Source: Candidatus Nitrosocosmicus sp. (GTDB lineage: Archaea; Thermoproteota; Nitrososphaeria; Nitrososphaerales; Nitrososphaeraceae). Taken from it: 41,980 nt of DNA. A model generated the notes under the pieces. It saw only the letters and a list, made by a program, of their open reading frames with translations. It was not told the origin of the DNA and did no database searches. The position numbers and the translations under genes are program-made. Shown piece after piece: positions 25,420-34,560 of the stretch (the stretch's first letter is position 1; each line of letters opens with the position of its first letter). The stretch is from contig JARFXS010000018.1 of the NCBI GenBank assembly GCA_029194465.1, forward strand, positions 1 to 41,980. Direction: 5' to 3'.

Positions 25420-27342
25420 TCATCCAGAGCCACAGCTACTAAATCCACATTCAATACACATGTTACAGCCTTCCGTAATAATTAAGTAATTTTTACAAAC
25501 TGGGCATGCTTCTTTATCGTTCTCTGTTCTAGTAAGAGCGTATGTGTCAGGTTTGGTATTAATGGATACAGTGTCAGATTCAAAACTATTAGGTTCTAGT
25601 TGGTTATCAAATGTATTAGTTGTTACTGCATATTGATCACTTGATTCATAATCCTTAAAAATTGGATTTACCTGATCAAGAACATAAGGTTCATGTATGT
25701 TTGCTAAAATATAATCATGCAAATACATGCTTGGTTTAACTTGGAATCTTTTTTCACGATCATTACCAGTGATGTGTAAAACTTGTTCATTCCTAGAACC
25801 ATCTCTATAAATAGTTACCCCTTTTAATCCAAATTCATGGGCAAGTAGATATGCACACTTTACATCCTCAACCGTAACATCTCCAGGCATATTGATTGTT
25901 TTTGCAATCGCGTTACTGATCCATTTTTGCCACACAGCTTGAGCCATTATATGATCGGTCCAATGAATATCTATCGCCGTAACAAATAGCTTTTGTATCC
26001 ATTCAGGTATTTCATTTATGCCACGAACGGATCCGTAATTATTTGCAATTTTTATCAATATTTCATCAGTGTATAATCCATGTTCCTTCAAAACATTCTC
26101 AAAAATCTTGTTAGTATAAAAAAACCGGCCAACAGTAACACGTTTTTCAAACACCAAAGCAAAAACAGGCTCAACACCATTAGATACATCCGAAATCATT
26201 GATAAAGTACCAGTAGGTGCGATAGTAGTGGTCCATGAATTTCTGATTCCATAGTTTTTAATTTTTTCTATTAAAGAGTCCCAATCATAATAATGTGAAT
26301 CCTTAGGGATCTCATGATAACCTGACAGTGGAATATCTCCATTTTTATACTCAGTCTGATCAAATAACGGGAAAGCACCCCGAGATTTTGAAATGACGAC
26401 ACTTTCATCCATACTAAAATACGACAAAGTTTCAGCCAGTTTACTCATGAATTCATATCCTTCCTTTGAATCATAGGGGATCTGTAACATAAATAACAAG
26501 TCTGCTATGCCCATAATCCCTAATCCTATCCGCCTGGTTAGTTTTGTATTGATATCAATTTCCTCTACAGGATATTTATTAACGTCAATAATATTATCCA
26601 AAAATCGTGTAGCAGTTCTAATGGATTGTTCATATTTTGGCCAATCAAATTCATACATTCCATCTGCTTTTCGTTTTACAAATTTGGATAAATTAATAGA
26701 GCCGAGATTACAGGACTCGCATGGATACAAGGACTGTTCACCGCATGGATTAGTTGCTCTAAGTGGTCCCCCTTTGGCATGCATACAAGGATTGTATTTG
26801 TTTATATTATCAAAAAATATGACACCCGGTTCAGCACTTTTCCATGCACTCAAAGCTATTAGCTCCATTAATTGATGAGAATCGATATTTTTCACATTAA
26901 CCTTGGTTCTTGGATTTTTAAGAGAATATTTATGATCTTCTTTATTTACTAATGATTTCCAAAAATCTGACCAGATCCCTACACTTACGTTAAAATTTTC
27001 ATACATCCCTGGTTTAGTTTTCATCGTAATGAATTTTTCAATATCGGGATGCCATGATTCTAAAATACCCATGTTTGCACCACGTCTTTTACCGCCTTGT
27101 TTAACTACGTCTGTAATTGAATCTATAATTTGCATAAAAGAAGTTGGTCCAGATGCAACACCACTAGTAGATGCAACTATATCCCCTTCTGGCCTTAAGT
27201 CAGAATAATTTATTCCAACACCTCCTCCAGATTTAAAAATCATTGCCGCATCAGTGGATGATTTCATAATAGAATACATATCATCGGGCATATCAAGAAC
27301 AAAACAGGCAGATAGTTGTCCCAATCGGGCACCCGCATTCAT
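25420..27342 (-). CDS. nrdJ: Class II (B12-dependent) ribonucleotide reductase, catalytic part
   Basis: This is the main part of an adenosylcobalamin-dependent reductase. It starts at MNAGARLGQLSACFVLDMP with the first redox cysteine in SACFV. Then come FKSGGGVGINYSDLRP, KQGGKRRGANMGILESWHPD, the active-site NPCGEQSLYPCESCNLGS and the late TIAPTGTLSMISDVSNGVEP. A C-terminal zinc-ribbon-like tail carries the shuttle cysteines (CPVCKNYLIITEGC and then CIECGFSSCGSG). The frame continues upstream without a shift: eight codons (FIPNTPTL) and then a TAA at 27369-27367 that separates it from the ATP-cone part. Normal enzymes have both in one chain, so the internal stop is odd in an essential gene. 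Confidence 0.93.
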   Translation of the reverse strand: MNAGARLGQLSACFVLDMPDDMYSIMKSSTDAAMIFKSGGGVGINYSDLRPEGDIVASTSGVASGPTSFMQIIDSITDVVKQGGKRRGANMGILESWHPDIEKFITMKTKPGMYENFNVSVGIWSDFWKSLVNKEDHKYSLKNPRTKVNVKNIDSHQLMELIALSAWKSAEPGVIFFDNINKYNPCMHAKGGPLRATNPCGEQSLYPCESCNLGSINLSKFVKRKADGMYEFDWPKYEQSIRTATRFLDNIIDVNKYPVEEIDINTKLTRRIGLGIMGIADLLFMLQIPYDSKEGYEFMSKLAETLSYFSMDESVVISKSRGAFPLFDQTEYKNGDIPLSGYHEIPKDSHYYDWDSLIEKIKNYGIRNSWTTTIAPTGTLSMISDVSNGVEPVFALVFEKRVTVGRFFYTNKIFENVLKEHGLYTDEILIKIANNYGSVRGINEIPEWIQKLFVTAIDIHWTDHIMAQAVWQKWISNAIAKTINMPGDVTVEDVKCAYLLAHEFGLKGVTIYRDGSRNEQVLHITGNDREKRFQVKPSMYLHDYILANIHEPYVLDQVNPIFKDYESSDQYAVTTNTFDNQLEPNSFESDTVSINTKPDTYALTRTENDKEACPVCKNYLIITEGCNMCIECGFSSCGSG

Positions 27343-27366
27343 TAGAGTAGGTGTATTGGGAATAAA

Positions 27367-28173
27367 TTAATTAGAAACCATCAAATTATAATATTCCGTT
27401 ATTTTGTTGCCATAATTGCTCATTTTTCCTTCTGCAATCACTCGTAAAAGTTCTTTAAAGCTTAACTTCATTCTTCCCAGTTTGGCCTCATCGATATATG
27501 ATCTGATTAATGCTTCAAAATGATATTTATTAAAATAATAACTTCCAATTTTTAACTTGCTATCGAAATCATCTAATTTTTTATAATATAATTCTGCTTC
27601 AGATAAAGTCTGTGAATGATTATCATGAAAATCATATACTCGAGAGTCATGAATAATGTCCGATATAGCAACCAATATTGCAACTCGTTCAAATAATTGC
27701 TTTGGACCTTCGATAATTTCACCACTATTATCCCTCAATAAGTATCTTGAAGAAAGAACACGCAGAGAATTGACATCTAGTGTTTTATCCACTTCGTCAA
27801 GATCCTTTTTATTTAAGATCTTCATTTTCATTTCCCTCAATTTTCTTCTTTCATGACGATATAGGATGTAGGCCTTAGCTGTCTCAGCCAAACCTTCTTC
27901 GATTAAAATTGATTCAACCATATCTTGAACATCTTCGACGCTCAAAACATGATCTTTATGAATGGACTCCAAGTATCCATTCTTAATAATTTTATTTACC
28001 AATTTTGATGCAAGTAATTCAGCCAATTTATGATCGGGTTTACCAGCTGCAACCAATGCTTTGTAAATTGCATTTGATATTTTTGATTGCTCAAAATCCA
28101 CTATTGTACTATTTCTTTTTTTTATATGTACAATGGTTTTATTTTTTGAATCATGAAGATCAGTTTCAGCCAT
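27367..28173 (-). CDS. nrdJ: Ribonucleotide reductase N-terminal part: ATP-cone and start of catalytic domain
   Basis: These are the first 268 codons of the same reductase. The ATP-cone (about 14-110: VHIKKRNSTIVDFEQSKIS, then KAYILYRHERRKLREMK) is the allosteric site that reads ATP/dATP ratio. It is followed by the RNR N-terminal helical domain (SSRYLLRDNSGEIIEGPKQL, RVAILVAISD) and a final YYNLMVSN. The next codon is TAA, after which the same frame reads FIPNTPTLMNAGARLG, the normal continuation. Related enzymes often have Arg or Lys at this position, so one base change (for example AAA to TAA) explains the break. Expression is expected from an A/T-rich promoter in 28174-28220. Confidence 0.88.
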   Translation of the reverse strand: MAETDLHDSKNKTIVHIKKRNSTIVDFEQSKISNAIYKALVAAGKPDHKLAELLASKLVNKIIKNGYLESIHKDHVLSVEDVQDMVESILIEEGLAETAKAYILYRHERRKLREMKMKILNKKDLDEVDKTLDVNSLRVLSSRYLLRDNSGEIIEGPKQLFERVAILVAISDIIHDSRVYDFHDNHSQTLSEAELYYKKLDDFDSKLKIGSYYFNKYHFEALIRSYIDEAKLGRMKLSFKELLRVIAEGKMSNYGNKITEYYNLMVSN

Positions 28174-28407
28174 ATAACATTTATATATTATTTATAGATC
28201 GTTTATATTAATTTCGATAGCTTATTTTATAAATTAACGAGTTTCATATAAGAACTTACATTCAGGCTGAAAGTATACAATACGTAATAGACTTTTGTAT
28301 TATCATGTATCAGGTGTCAAATAATTATATAATATAATAGGTATACAAGAAATAACTGAAGGATTATAAAATAGATAGTTTATTCCACGTGTACTGGATA
28401 ATAGATA
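28174..28407 (-). promoter_or_regulatory. nrdJ promoter region with imperfect dyads
   Basis: This 234-base gap lies between the NrdD-like regulator candidate and nrdJ, both on the minus strand. It is very A/T-rich. A TATA-like ctataaataa ends about 15-20 bases before the nrdJ ATG, and another candidate lies further up (about 28220-28230). GTATAC occurs at about 28274 and 28342, each within a partly symmetric neighbourhood (AGTATACAATACG; AGGTATACAAG). A GGTATACAT also overlaps the start of the regulator candidate itself. These could be operators, but six-base palindromes are common in such A/T-rich DNA. Confidence 0.25.
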
Positions 28408-30459
28408 TTAGTTAAATGTGAAAATATTTCGAGATCCACATATAGAACAAATATCACTACTAGCCACTCGAGTTCCGCATATGGAACATATACGATTCTC
28501 CTCAAATATATCAAAGTATGGAATAACATGAATGGATTTTTGTAGCAATTCCACCATTTCCTGAGGAGAAACATCGCTAGTGAATAGTTTTACATGCAAA
28601 CCACCAGTCATAAGATTATCCAATTCGATCAGATTTTTAGATAATGATTCTTCAACATCAAGCATTTTTTTGGTAATAACAAGTCCTTGTGAATATGATC
28701 TAAAATCATGAGTCAATTTACCAAATTTCTCAGAATCAAGGTTAACAAATCTTGTTGAACTAGAATCATTTACAATGGAAACGCCAAATTTGTCTGTGTT
28801 ATGCTGGCCGAAATCAAGTAGTACGTCGTTAGCCGTTTTAACCACTTTCTTTACAATATCAAATCCTATATCTTTAGAAAATCCCAAAATATCATGAATA
28901 GATTCATCTAATCCAGTCAAGTTAATGATTATAGAAGTAGAACCTAATTGTGGAAAGCCCATGGTATGGGATATAGCAGGTAATATATCTTGCCGAATGT
29001 TTTCTAATAATATTTCCTTCTTTAGTAATAAAGTACTCACTGAGGGCCTCATTAACAAGGCTAATTTAGTCCTAAAATAGGTTTCATCTTTATTTGACTG
29101 GTAAGCTAGACGTGGCAGATTTATAGAAAGAGAATGTAGTGCGACGATCGGCAACCCCATATCTTGATGCATCTTATGAATACCTCTACTACTACGAACC
29201 GATTTTTGTGAGAGAGATATTCTACCTCCTAACTTTATGATCTTTGTAAGAAGCGACAACAAGTCATTAGATAAGGAATTTGCAAAAGTTATAAAAAGTC
29301 CAAAATTGGGTAGAGATACTTGCTCTATATAAGACAAATATCCTCTTAGCATTTTAACCAAACGCTCGTTATTTTCATTTCCACTCAAAACTAGTGTTAT
29401 AAAGGGAGTTCCGGCATATCGCATTGAAATAGAAGATGAAATCAGTGAAAGTGAAAAATATTCAGATATTTTATCAATAGCACAATCATCAAAAATTTTA
29501 TCGATGTTTTCGATGACAATCTCTCTGGAAACCTCTCTTTGAAGTAGTGAAACCATGATGGGTAATGTGATATTTATTTTATGAGCATGTGTGGTCCTAG
29601 GTAAAAAAAGAAAATGGCTTTTGAGTTTCAAGTTCTTGTTTACTTGTTCGATATCAACAAAAATAGTATCAGCACCAATGCCCCAATGACCTAGTGCATC
29701 TAAATGAATCTCACCACTATAATGCATATCCATAATATCTTTTTGGAAATTATTTGCAAAATAATCAGAAAAGACTTTTTCCGAAACATCTGTAATCAGG
29801 TCACTTATGCCATTTCTTAATGCATTATCATTATGGAGGAATTTTTTATTTAAATCAAAAATGGGAACTCCGATTCTGATTAACTTATTCATTTGTTCCT
29901 CTAAACCATGTTCTAACAATACATTGTTTACACAATCTCTTATTAGCCTAGATGTCAAGTAAGAAGTAGAGAGTTTATATATTTTATTTTCCACCTCTTC
30001 AGTAATTTTTGTAGCTTGTTCCAATGACATATTTGCTTCTCTAACCAAGGATTGAATTATTTTGTGTGGATTGAATTCTTCGATGGTCTGATGGCTGGTT
30101 CTAACATACATCTTTCCACTTTCAACTATAGATTTTTCTTCTATCTGTCTAGCCAAGTTTAATACCAATTTACCCAGATTAGTAATGGTATACCTCCTTT
30201 CTCCCTTATTTAGACCTACCAATGATTGTCTCAATAGTTTTCTTAAATGATATGCAAATTTTCCAGATTCTTTCTTTGATTTAAATCCTGCTAGTGATTT
30301 TAGTTCAGAGTAGGTTAGAGGTCCTTTATTATTAAGAATGCGTAAGATATCAATTCGATTAGGACTGGCCATTACTGAAAAAATCATTCTTACTCGTTTG
30401 GATGTGGATTCCAAAACTCCGCGTTTAGTTTCGGATGGGGGCAAATATGTATACCTCAA
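28408..30459 (-). CDS. Winged-helix / ATP-cone / inactive NrdD-like fusion protein; probable nucleotide-sensing regulator
   Basis: Three parts are visible in 683 residues. Residues about 18-105 are an ArsR-like winged helix: FSVMASPNRIDILRILN, SGKFAYHLRKLL, RRYTITNLGKLVL. Residues about 118-207 are an ATP-cone of the archaeal NrdD kind, with TSRLIRDCVNNVLLEHGLEE. Residues about 210-683 follow the anaerobic reductase body, with GEIHLDALGHWGIG, LSINLPRLAYQSN and a zinc ribbon C658/C661/C671/C674. The active-site cysteine pair before the INLPR segment is absent, and the chain stops nine residues after the last zinc cysteine, so the glycyl-radical loop is missing. It cannot be a working NrdD. It lies directly upstream of nrdJ. 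The start is a TTG with a TATA-like element (30483-30493) about 25 bases upstream, so the mRNA is probably leaderless. Confidence 0.85.
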   Translation of the reverse strand: MRYTYLPPSETKRGVLESTSKRVRMIFSVMASPNRIDILRILNNKGPLTYSELKSLAGFKSKKESGKFAYHLRKLLRQSLVGLNKGERRYTITNLGKLVLNLARQIEEKSIVESGKMYVRTSHQTIEEFNPHKIIQSLVREANMSLEQATKITEEVENKIYKLSTSYLTSRLIRDCVNNVLLEHGLEEQMNKLIRIGVPIFDLNKKFLHNDNALRNGISDLITDVSEKVFSDYFANNFQKDIMDMHYSGEIHLDALGHWGIGADTIFVDIEQVNKNLKLKSHFLFLPRTTHAHKINITLPIMVSLLQREVSREIVIENIDKIFDDCAIDKISEYFSLSLISSSISMRYAGTPFITLVLSGNENNERLVKMLRGYLSYIEQVSLPNFGLFITFANSLSNDLLSLLTKIIKLGGRISLSQKSVRSSRGIHKMHQDMGLPIVALHSLSINLPRLAYQSNKDETYFRTKLALLMRPSVSTLLLKKEILLENIRQDILPAISHTMGFPQLGSTSIIINLTGLDESIHDILGFSKDIGFDIVKKVVKTANDVLLDFGQHNTDKFGVSIVNDSSSTRFVNLDSEKFGKLTHDFRSYSQGLVITKKMLDVEESLSKNLIELDNLMTGGLHVKLFTSDVSPQEMVELLQKSIHVIPYFDIFEENRICSICGTRVASSDICSICGSRNIFTFN

Positions 30460-30482
30460 CTACAAAGAGCAGTCTTATTATT

Positions 30483-30493
30483 AGTATATAAAT
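30483..30493 (-). promoter_or_regulatory. TATA-like box for the NrdD-like regulator
   Basis: On the minus strand this reads ttatttatata and is centred about 28 bases before the TTG start at 30459. The spacing implies that transcription begins at or within a few bases of the start codon. Confidence 0.35.
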
Positions 30494-30540
30494 AAAACTA
30501 TCAATCAGAATAAGTATAAGATGCTCTAGTTTGATGAAAA

Positions 30541-31155
30541 CTAGCTTTCTAACAATACCTGTCCGCTATTAAGTATATCATCCTTTAAATTAATACTGGG
30601 TCTCTTTGAAATGACAGAAACTGGAACTTCGGGTAGTTTTTCTTTTGCCTCGTCTTCCAAACTATTTTGAACATCACTTAATATGGCCAAAGCATCTTTA
30701 TCGATAACAGATGCTATTTTACCATCATCGGTGTTAATATTAGAATTAATTAATACATCGCCAGTTAGTGTATGAATGTCATTCAAAACATCGGTTGCAG
30801 ACGGAACAGCCTTTGAAAGATCTTTCTGAATATCTTGGAGCATTTCTACTGTTGGGTTAATTGTATCCATAATAGTTGAGAATTCGGTTATTGTAGTGAA
30901 TCGGATTGCCACCACTTCTAAGGCCGTTGTTGCATTGTGAGTGTTCTTTCTAAGTCTTCTCATAGCAGATAACTCATTTGCAATGATATTTGCACGCGCA
31001 TTATTTCCTGATTTTATATTTTGAGTTATTTTGGAGCTAAAATTAGCATCAATATTAGAAAATTTTTTATCCATTAGTTTGAGTTGCGAGATTTGCGTAT
31101 TTATCACAGAGATAGCGCTGTTAACATCATAATAGAACTGGCCACTTTTTTCCAT
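30541..31155 (-). CDS. ESCRT-III-like CdvB paralogue
   Basis: This is a 204-residue helical Snf7-type protein. The long basic first hairpin (QISQLKLMDKKFSNIDANF, then NNARANIIANELSAMRRLR) and the later acidic helices (VLNDIHTLTGDVL, ALAILSDVQNSLEDEAKEKLPEVP) match archaeal CdvB family members that form membrane-constricting filaments in cell division. It lacks the C-terminal winged-helix segment of the main CdvB and so looks like a paralogue of the CdvB1/B2 type. The proline-rich KLPEVPVSVISKRPS before the last helix could contact the CdvC/Vps4 ATPase. The ATG at 31155 is preferred over an upstream TTG. No cdvA or cdvC is nearby. Confidence 0.82.
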   Translation of the reverse strand: MEKSGQFYYDVNSAISVINTQISQLKLMDKKFSNIDANFSSKITQNIKSGNNARANIIANELSAMRRLRKNTHNATTALEVVAIRFTTITEFSTIMDTINPTVEMLQDIQKDLSKAVPSATDVLNDIHTLTGDVLINSNINTDDGKIASVIDKDALAILSDVQNSLEDEAKEKLPEVPVSVISKRPSINLKDDILNSGQVLLES

Positions 31156-31251
31156 CAAATCATCAGTAATCAGGACATTTGTTAAAAACAAATGTTAAAC
31201 TCTGTAAACAAAAAGGAGGATTAAATTTAGCTAGGGTGCTGAGATGTCAGA

Positions 31252-31647
31252 CTACTGATATTTTTGCAAGATTAAACCATGTTTTTCGTGGAAATCAACC
31301 ACTTTGATTTTAGAACCCAATGGTAGATCAGAAGGTGAAGATATTCCAGGTAGAAACCCGGAAACATTTATGTTACAATCATCTAATTTAAAAATAACCC
31401 AAGCATAAGAATTGACATCTTCGAATCCTTCTGGCGCGACTGCTTGAATTGTATATGTTACAACTGTGCCCTTACCGATGTATGATATTTGTTTAAAAGA
31501 GCTAGAAAAACATCTATCGCAATAATATACAGTTTCTAGAATAATATTATTGCATTTATTGCACTGATTAAGAATTATGTTCCCATTCTTTGCAAATTCG
31601 ATGAACCGGTCTCGGGAGCTTTGATTCTTTGGCTTTGATTGGGTCAA
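31252..31647 (-). CDS. DUF35 zinc-ribbon/OB-fold thiolase partner
   Basis: This is a 131-residue protein with an N-terminal helix, a rubredoxin-like zinc ribbon (C29, C32, C43, C46 in CNKCNN and YYCDRC) and an OB-fold (GKGTVVTYTIQAVAPEG, then GLILQKY). In archaea such proteins sit next to SCP2-type thiolases and form complexes with them. In related systems they help bind CoA intermediates between HMG-CoA synthase and thiolase. It starts with TTG 15 bases after the thiolase stop, so co-translation is likely. Confidence 0.88.
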   Translation of the reverse strand: MTQSKPKNQSSRDRFIEFAKNGNIILNQCNKCNNIILETVYYCDRCFSSSFKQISYIGKGTVVTYTIQAVAPEGFEDVNSYAWVIFKLDDCNINVSGFLPGISSPSDLPLGSKIKVVDFHEKHGLILQKYQ

Positions 31648-31662
31648 TTACAATATCACTGT

Positions 31663-32823
31663 CTATTTTATTTTCTTGAATATATGTACTGCTGCGCTAG
31701 CCCCGGTAGCACCAAAATTATGAGTCATGGCTATCTCAGCATCTTTAACCGTTCTTTCTCCAGCTTTATTTGTAAATTGCTCAAATACTTCTACAACTTG
31801 ACCAACGCCGGTAGCTCCTATTGGATGGCCTTTAGATTTCAAACCGCCAGAAGGGTTAACAGTAATATCGCTATTTAATCTGGTCCTTCCCTCTCTAACA
31901 GCCTGAGCAGCAGAACCCTTTGGATAGAATCCTAAATCTTCTATATCTATTAATTCAGCTATGGTAAAACAATCATGCACCTCAACAAAATCAATATCTC
32001 TTGGAGAGAGATTTGCCATTTTATAAGCTTGACGGGACGCCTCAACGGTACTTGGAATAGTGGTAATATCTTTTCTAGATTGGACTGAAGCGGGTGATGC
32101 GCCCCTACCTGAACCCACTATTTCCATATATGGATTTCCACTTTTTTTTGCAAATTCCTCATTACATAATATGACAGCTGAGGCGCCGTCAGAGAATGGG
32201 CAGCAATCATATAACTTTAGTGGAGATGCGACCACAGGAGATTTTAACACATCTTCTATAGTAATTTTCTTCCTTACATGGGCTTTTGGATTAAGAAAAC
32301 CATTTTCATGATTTTTAACAGCGACTCTGGCCAGATCTTCCTCTGTCGCTTTATAAGTATCCAGATAGGCTCTAGCCATCGAACCAAAAAGACCGGGAAA
32401 CGATGCTCCGTTACCCCCCTCATAAAAAAAATCAGAACAATAAGAAAAGAGTGTTGTGCTTTCAACAGTACTGGTATGAGTTACTTTTTCAACTCCCAGT
32501 GCTAAAACACAATCATAAAATCCAGCAGAGACATTTGCAAAAGCTTCTCTAAACATTACAGAGCCAGAACCACATGCAGATTCAATGGTAAGTCCAGGTA
32601 CATCAGGGATCCCAAGGTTACTCATAATTACCGGAGCCATGTGAACCTGTTTATCAGCCACACCAAAGACGTTTGAAATGTATCCAGCTTTCACGTCTCT
32701 TGGAGTTATGCCAGCTGATTCAATGGCATCTCTTGAAGCATTCAAGGCTATCTCAATAATACTCTCATGTAATTTGCCATACTTTGTACTGCCAGCACCA
32801 AGTACATAGACCTTTTCACCCAT
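31663..32823 (-). CDS. Thiolase (SCP2/lipid-transfer type), probable acetyl-CoA C-acetyltransferase
   Basis: The protein is 386 residues from the ATG at 32823 (MGEKVYVLGAGSTKYGK); an upstream extension is not family-like. The nucleophilic cysteine is in TIESACGSGSVMF, and further catalytic loops are EVHDCFTIAEL, GLKSKGHPIGATG and the late NFGATGASAAV. In the thaumarchaeal 3-hydroxypropionate/4-hydroxybutyrate cycle a thiolase of this type, with a DUF35 neighbour, splits acetoacetyl-CoA to two acetyl-CoA. It could equally feed the mevalonate pathway in the condensing direction. The pair with the DUF35 gene is the archaeal standard arrangement. Confidence 0.88.
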   Translation of the reverse strand: MGEKVYVLGAGSTKYGKLHESIIEIALNASRDAIESAGITPRDVKAGYISNVFGVADKQVHMAPVIMSNLGIPDVPGLTIESACGSGSVMFREAFANVSAGFYDCVLALGVEKVTHTSTVESTTLFSYCSDFFYEGGNGASFPGLFGSMARAYLDTYKATEEDLARVAVKNHENGFLNPKAHVRKKITIEDVLKSPVVASPLKLYDCCPFSDGASAVILCNEEFAKKSGNPYMEIVGSGRGASPASVQSRKDITTIPSTVEASRQAYKMANLSPRDIDFVEVHDCFTIAELIDIEDLGFYPKGSAAQAVREGRTRLNSDITVNPSGGLKSKGHPIGATGVGQVVEVFEQFTNKAGERTVKDAEIAMTHNFGATGASAAVHIFKKIK

Positions 32824-33080
32824 ATATCTTAGAATGGCTTTAGCATAATAAAAATGTAAAGTGAGTGCATAAAATCTCAATATTATTGATTCTGCTTTTG
32901 TTCTTAATTGAACATTATATAAGTAATAATCGGAAACGCCCTAATATGGACATTTTTTGGTAACATATTTAATTACATGCAACCCAAAAAAGAGAAAATT
33001 ATGTACATCAAGTTCAGTAACACTTGATGCAATAAATCCTAATTCAGAAAGTCTTTGACACGGTCAAATTCAATTACTAT

Positions 33081-33932
33081 CTAACGTATGTGGTACAAAT
33101 CCCCCCGTCTATTCTTTAACAGGGGAAGACTTTTTCTAATCACGTCAATCCTAGATAGATCCAAATCTATAATCTCACATCCTTCTGAATTACCCATATC
33201 GACGACGACGACGCCAAAAGGATCAACAACTAAACTGCGACCACAGAAAATATTGCCTATTTGGTTGGGAGCAATCAGATAAACTCCGTTCTCTATTGCT
33301 CTAGCTCTGCACATTATTAACCAATGCTCTTCTTTCATTGTTCCCTGTACCCAACCAGATGGAGCTATCAATGCATTAGATCCCTTAATAGCTAGGATTC
33401 GAGAAAGCTCTGGGAACCTCAAATCATAACAAACCAAAGTTCCAAGTTTACCCAAAGGAGAAATAACAGGGGAAAATAGTTTACTTCCAGCCAATAACTT
33501 GGTGGATTCCTTAAAACCAAGTGCATCATAAAGATGCAGCTTCCTATAATAAGAGATTAATTTTCCTCGTTCATTTATTAATACTACTGTATCATAAACA
33601 CGGTAAGAATTTTTGTTTATTTTATTCTCCTTCTCCTGCTTTGTATTGGACGATATTAGATTTGTATGCTCATAAATGGAACCAACAATAAAGATATTGT
33701 TTTCTTTGGCACTTTTCTTCAATTGCCTAACAAAATTACCATTCAGGGATTCGGAAATCGAAAATAATTCTTTGCTAGATTGTGATGGTGGAGAAAAAGA
33801 CATCTGGAATTCTGGGAAGCAAATAATTTTTGCTTCCTTTTTTGCAGATTGTTCAATCTGTTCCAAAGAGAAAGTCAGATTTTCCTCTTTATCTGGTGAC
33901 GACTTCATTTGGACAATCGAAATCCTTACCAT
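33081..33932 (-). CDS. Carbon-nitrogen hydrolase (nitrilase superfamily, Nit2/omega-amidase-like)
   Basis: The Glu-Lys-Cys triad is visible: Glu in CFPEFQMSF, Lys in YYRKLHLYD and Cys in TLVCYDLRFPELS. About 284 residues is normal. The start at 33932 (MVRISIVQMKSS) matches the family better than the upstream ATG two codons earlier. Family members cleave amides such as alpha-ketoglutaramate or deaminated glutathione. The sequence does not settle which. An acidic/basic insert (SNTKQEKENKINKNS, about 104-118) is longer than in typical Nit2 proteins. The gene stands alone. Confidence 0.88.
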   Translation of the reverse strand: MVRISIVQMKSSPDKEENLTFSLEQIEQSAKKEAKIICFPEFQMSFSPPSQSSKELFSISESLNGNFVRQLKKSAKENNIFIVGSIYEHTNLISSNTKQEKENKINKNSYRVYDTVVLINERGKLISYYRKLHLYDALGFKESTKLLAGSKLFSPVISPLGKLGTLVCYDLRFPELSRILAIKGSNALIAPSGWVQGTMKEEHWLIMCRARAIENGVYLIAPNQIGNIFCGRSLVVDPFGVVVVDMGNSEGCEIIDLDLSRIDVIRKSLPLLKNRRGDLYHIR

Positions 33933-34210
33933 AATCATACAAGAGTGTTGTGAAGTTTAATATTAAATTAGTTGTCAGTGAATAGAATTGGTTGCCAAAT
34001 TCACTCAAAGAATTGAAAAATTATCTACATGTTATTCTTACTTTCGTCTCAACAAATAGCATCATTAAGTACCTCACTCCGTGAATCAAAGGTAATTGTA
34101 CACGCAATTACTGATCTATTTAATTGATTAATTCAAATTAAATATAGAAATATCAGGGCTCAGATTCATGGCTCAACAATGTTTAATAATTTTTACACTC
34201 TTAAAGTTTC

Positions 34211-34474
34211 ATGGAAGACCTTGAAAAAGAGATAAAGGATTTAGCAGGATGGGAGAAAGTAGAAAATAAACTGAAAAAGAACTTTAAATTTAAAGATTTT
34301 ATTGAAGCTTTCAGTTTTGTTACAAGGATTGCATTAATATCTGAAAAGATGAATCATCATCCAGACATTACAATATCGTATAATAGTGTTCATATTGACC
34401 TAACAACACATGATATAAACAATGTAAGTAAAAATGATATAATATTAGCAGGAAAAATTGAGGAATTGATATGA
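34211..34474 (+). CDS. Pterin-4a-carbinolamine dehydratase
   Basis: This is an 87-residue alpha-beta protein. The active-site signature is EKMNHHPDITISYNSVHIDLTTHD in two steps: HH at about 56-57, followed by the P-x-I strand, and the third His in TTHD. It recycles or dehydrates 4a-hydroxy-tetrahydropterin. In organisms without aromatic amino acid hydroxylases it may serve pterin or molybdopterin metabolism. No hydroxylase is present here. It could be functionally linked to the folP-type gene in this window, but the two genes are far apart. Confidence 0.9.
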   Translation: MEDLEKEIKDLAGWEKVENKLKKNFKFKDFIEAFSFVTRIALISEKMNHHPDITISYNSVHIDLTTHDINNVSKNDIILAGKIEELI

Positions 34475-34560
34475 ATTAATAGATTCCCCAACCTCTACCA
34501 ACAAAAATTCATTCAATAAAAAGAATCTAAATATAGTCCTAATTGTAAAAAAATAAAGCG

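Noticed and set aside
26507..26875. Open frame of 122 codons on the plus strand inside nrdJ
   Set aside because: It lies wholly antisense to conserved reductase motifs and has no family features, so it is a shadow of the real gene.
23696..27369. Recoding of TAA/TAG as lysine or pyrrolysine in three genes
   Set aside because: All three stops fit single changes from Lys codons, but many genes here end normally at TAA or TAG, both ochre and amber are affected, and no pylS- or pylT-like gene is in the window. Error or decay is simpler.
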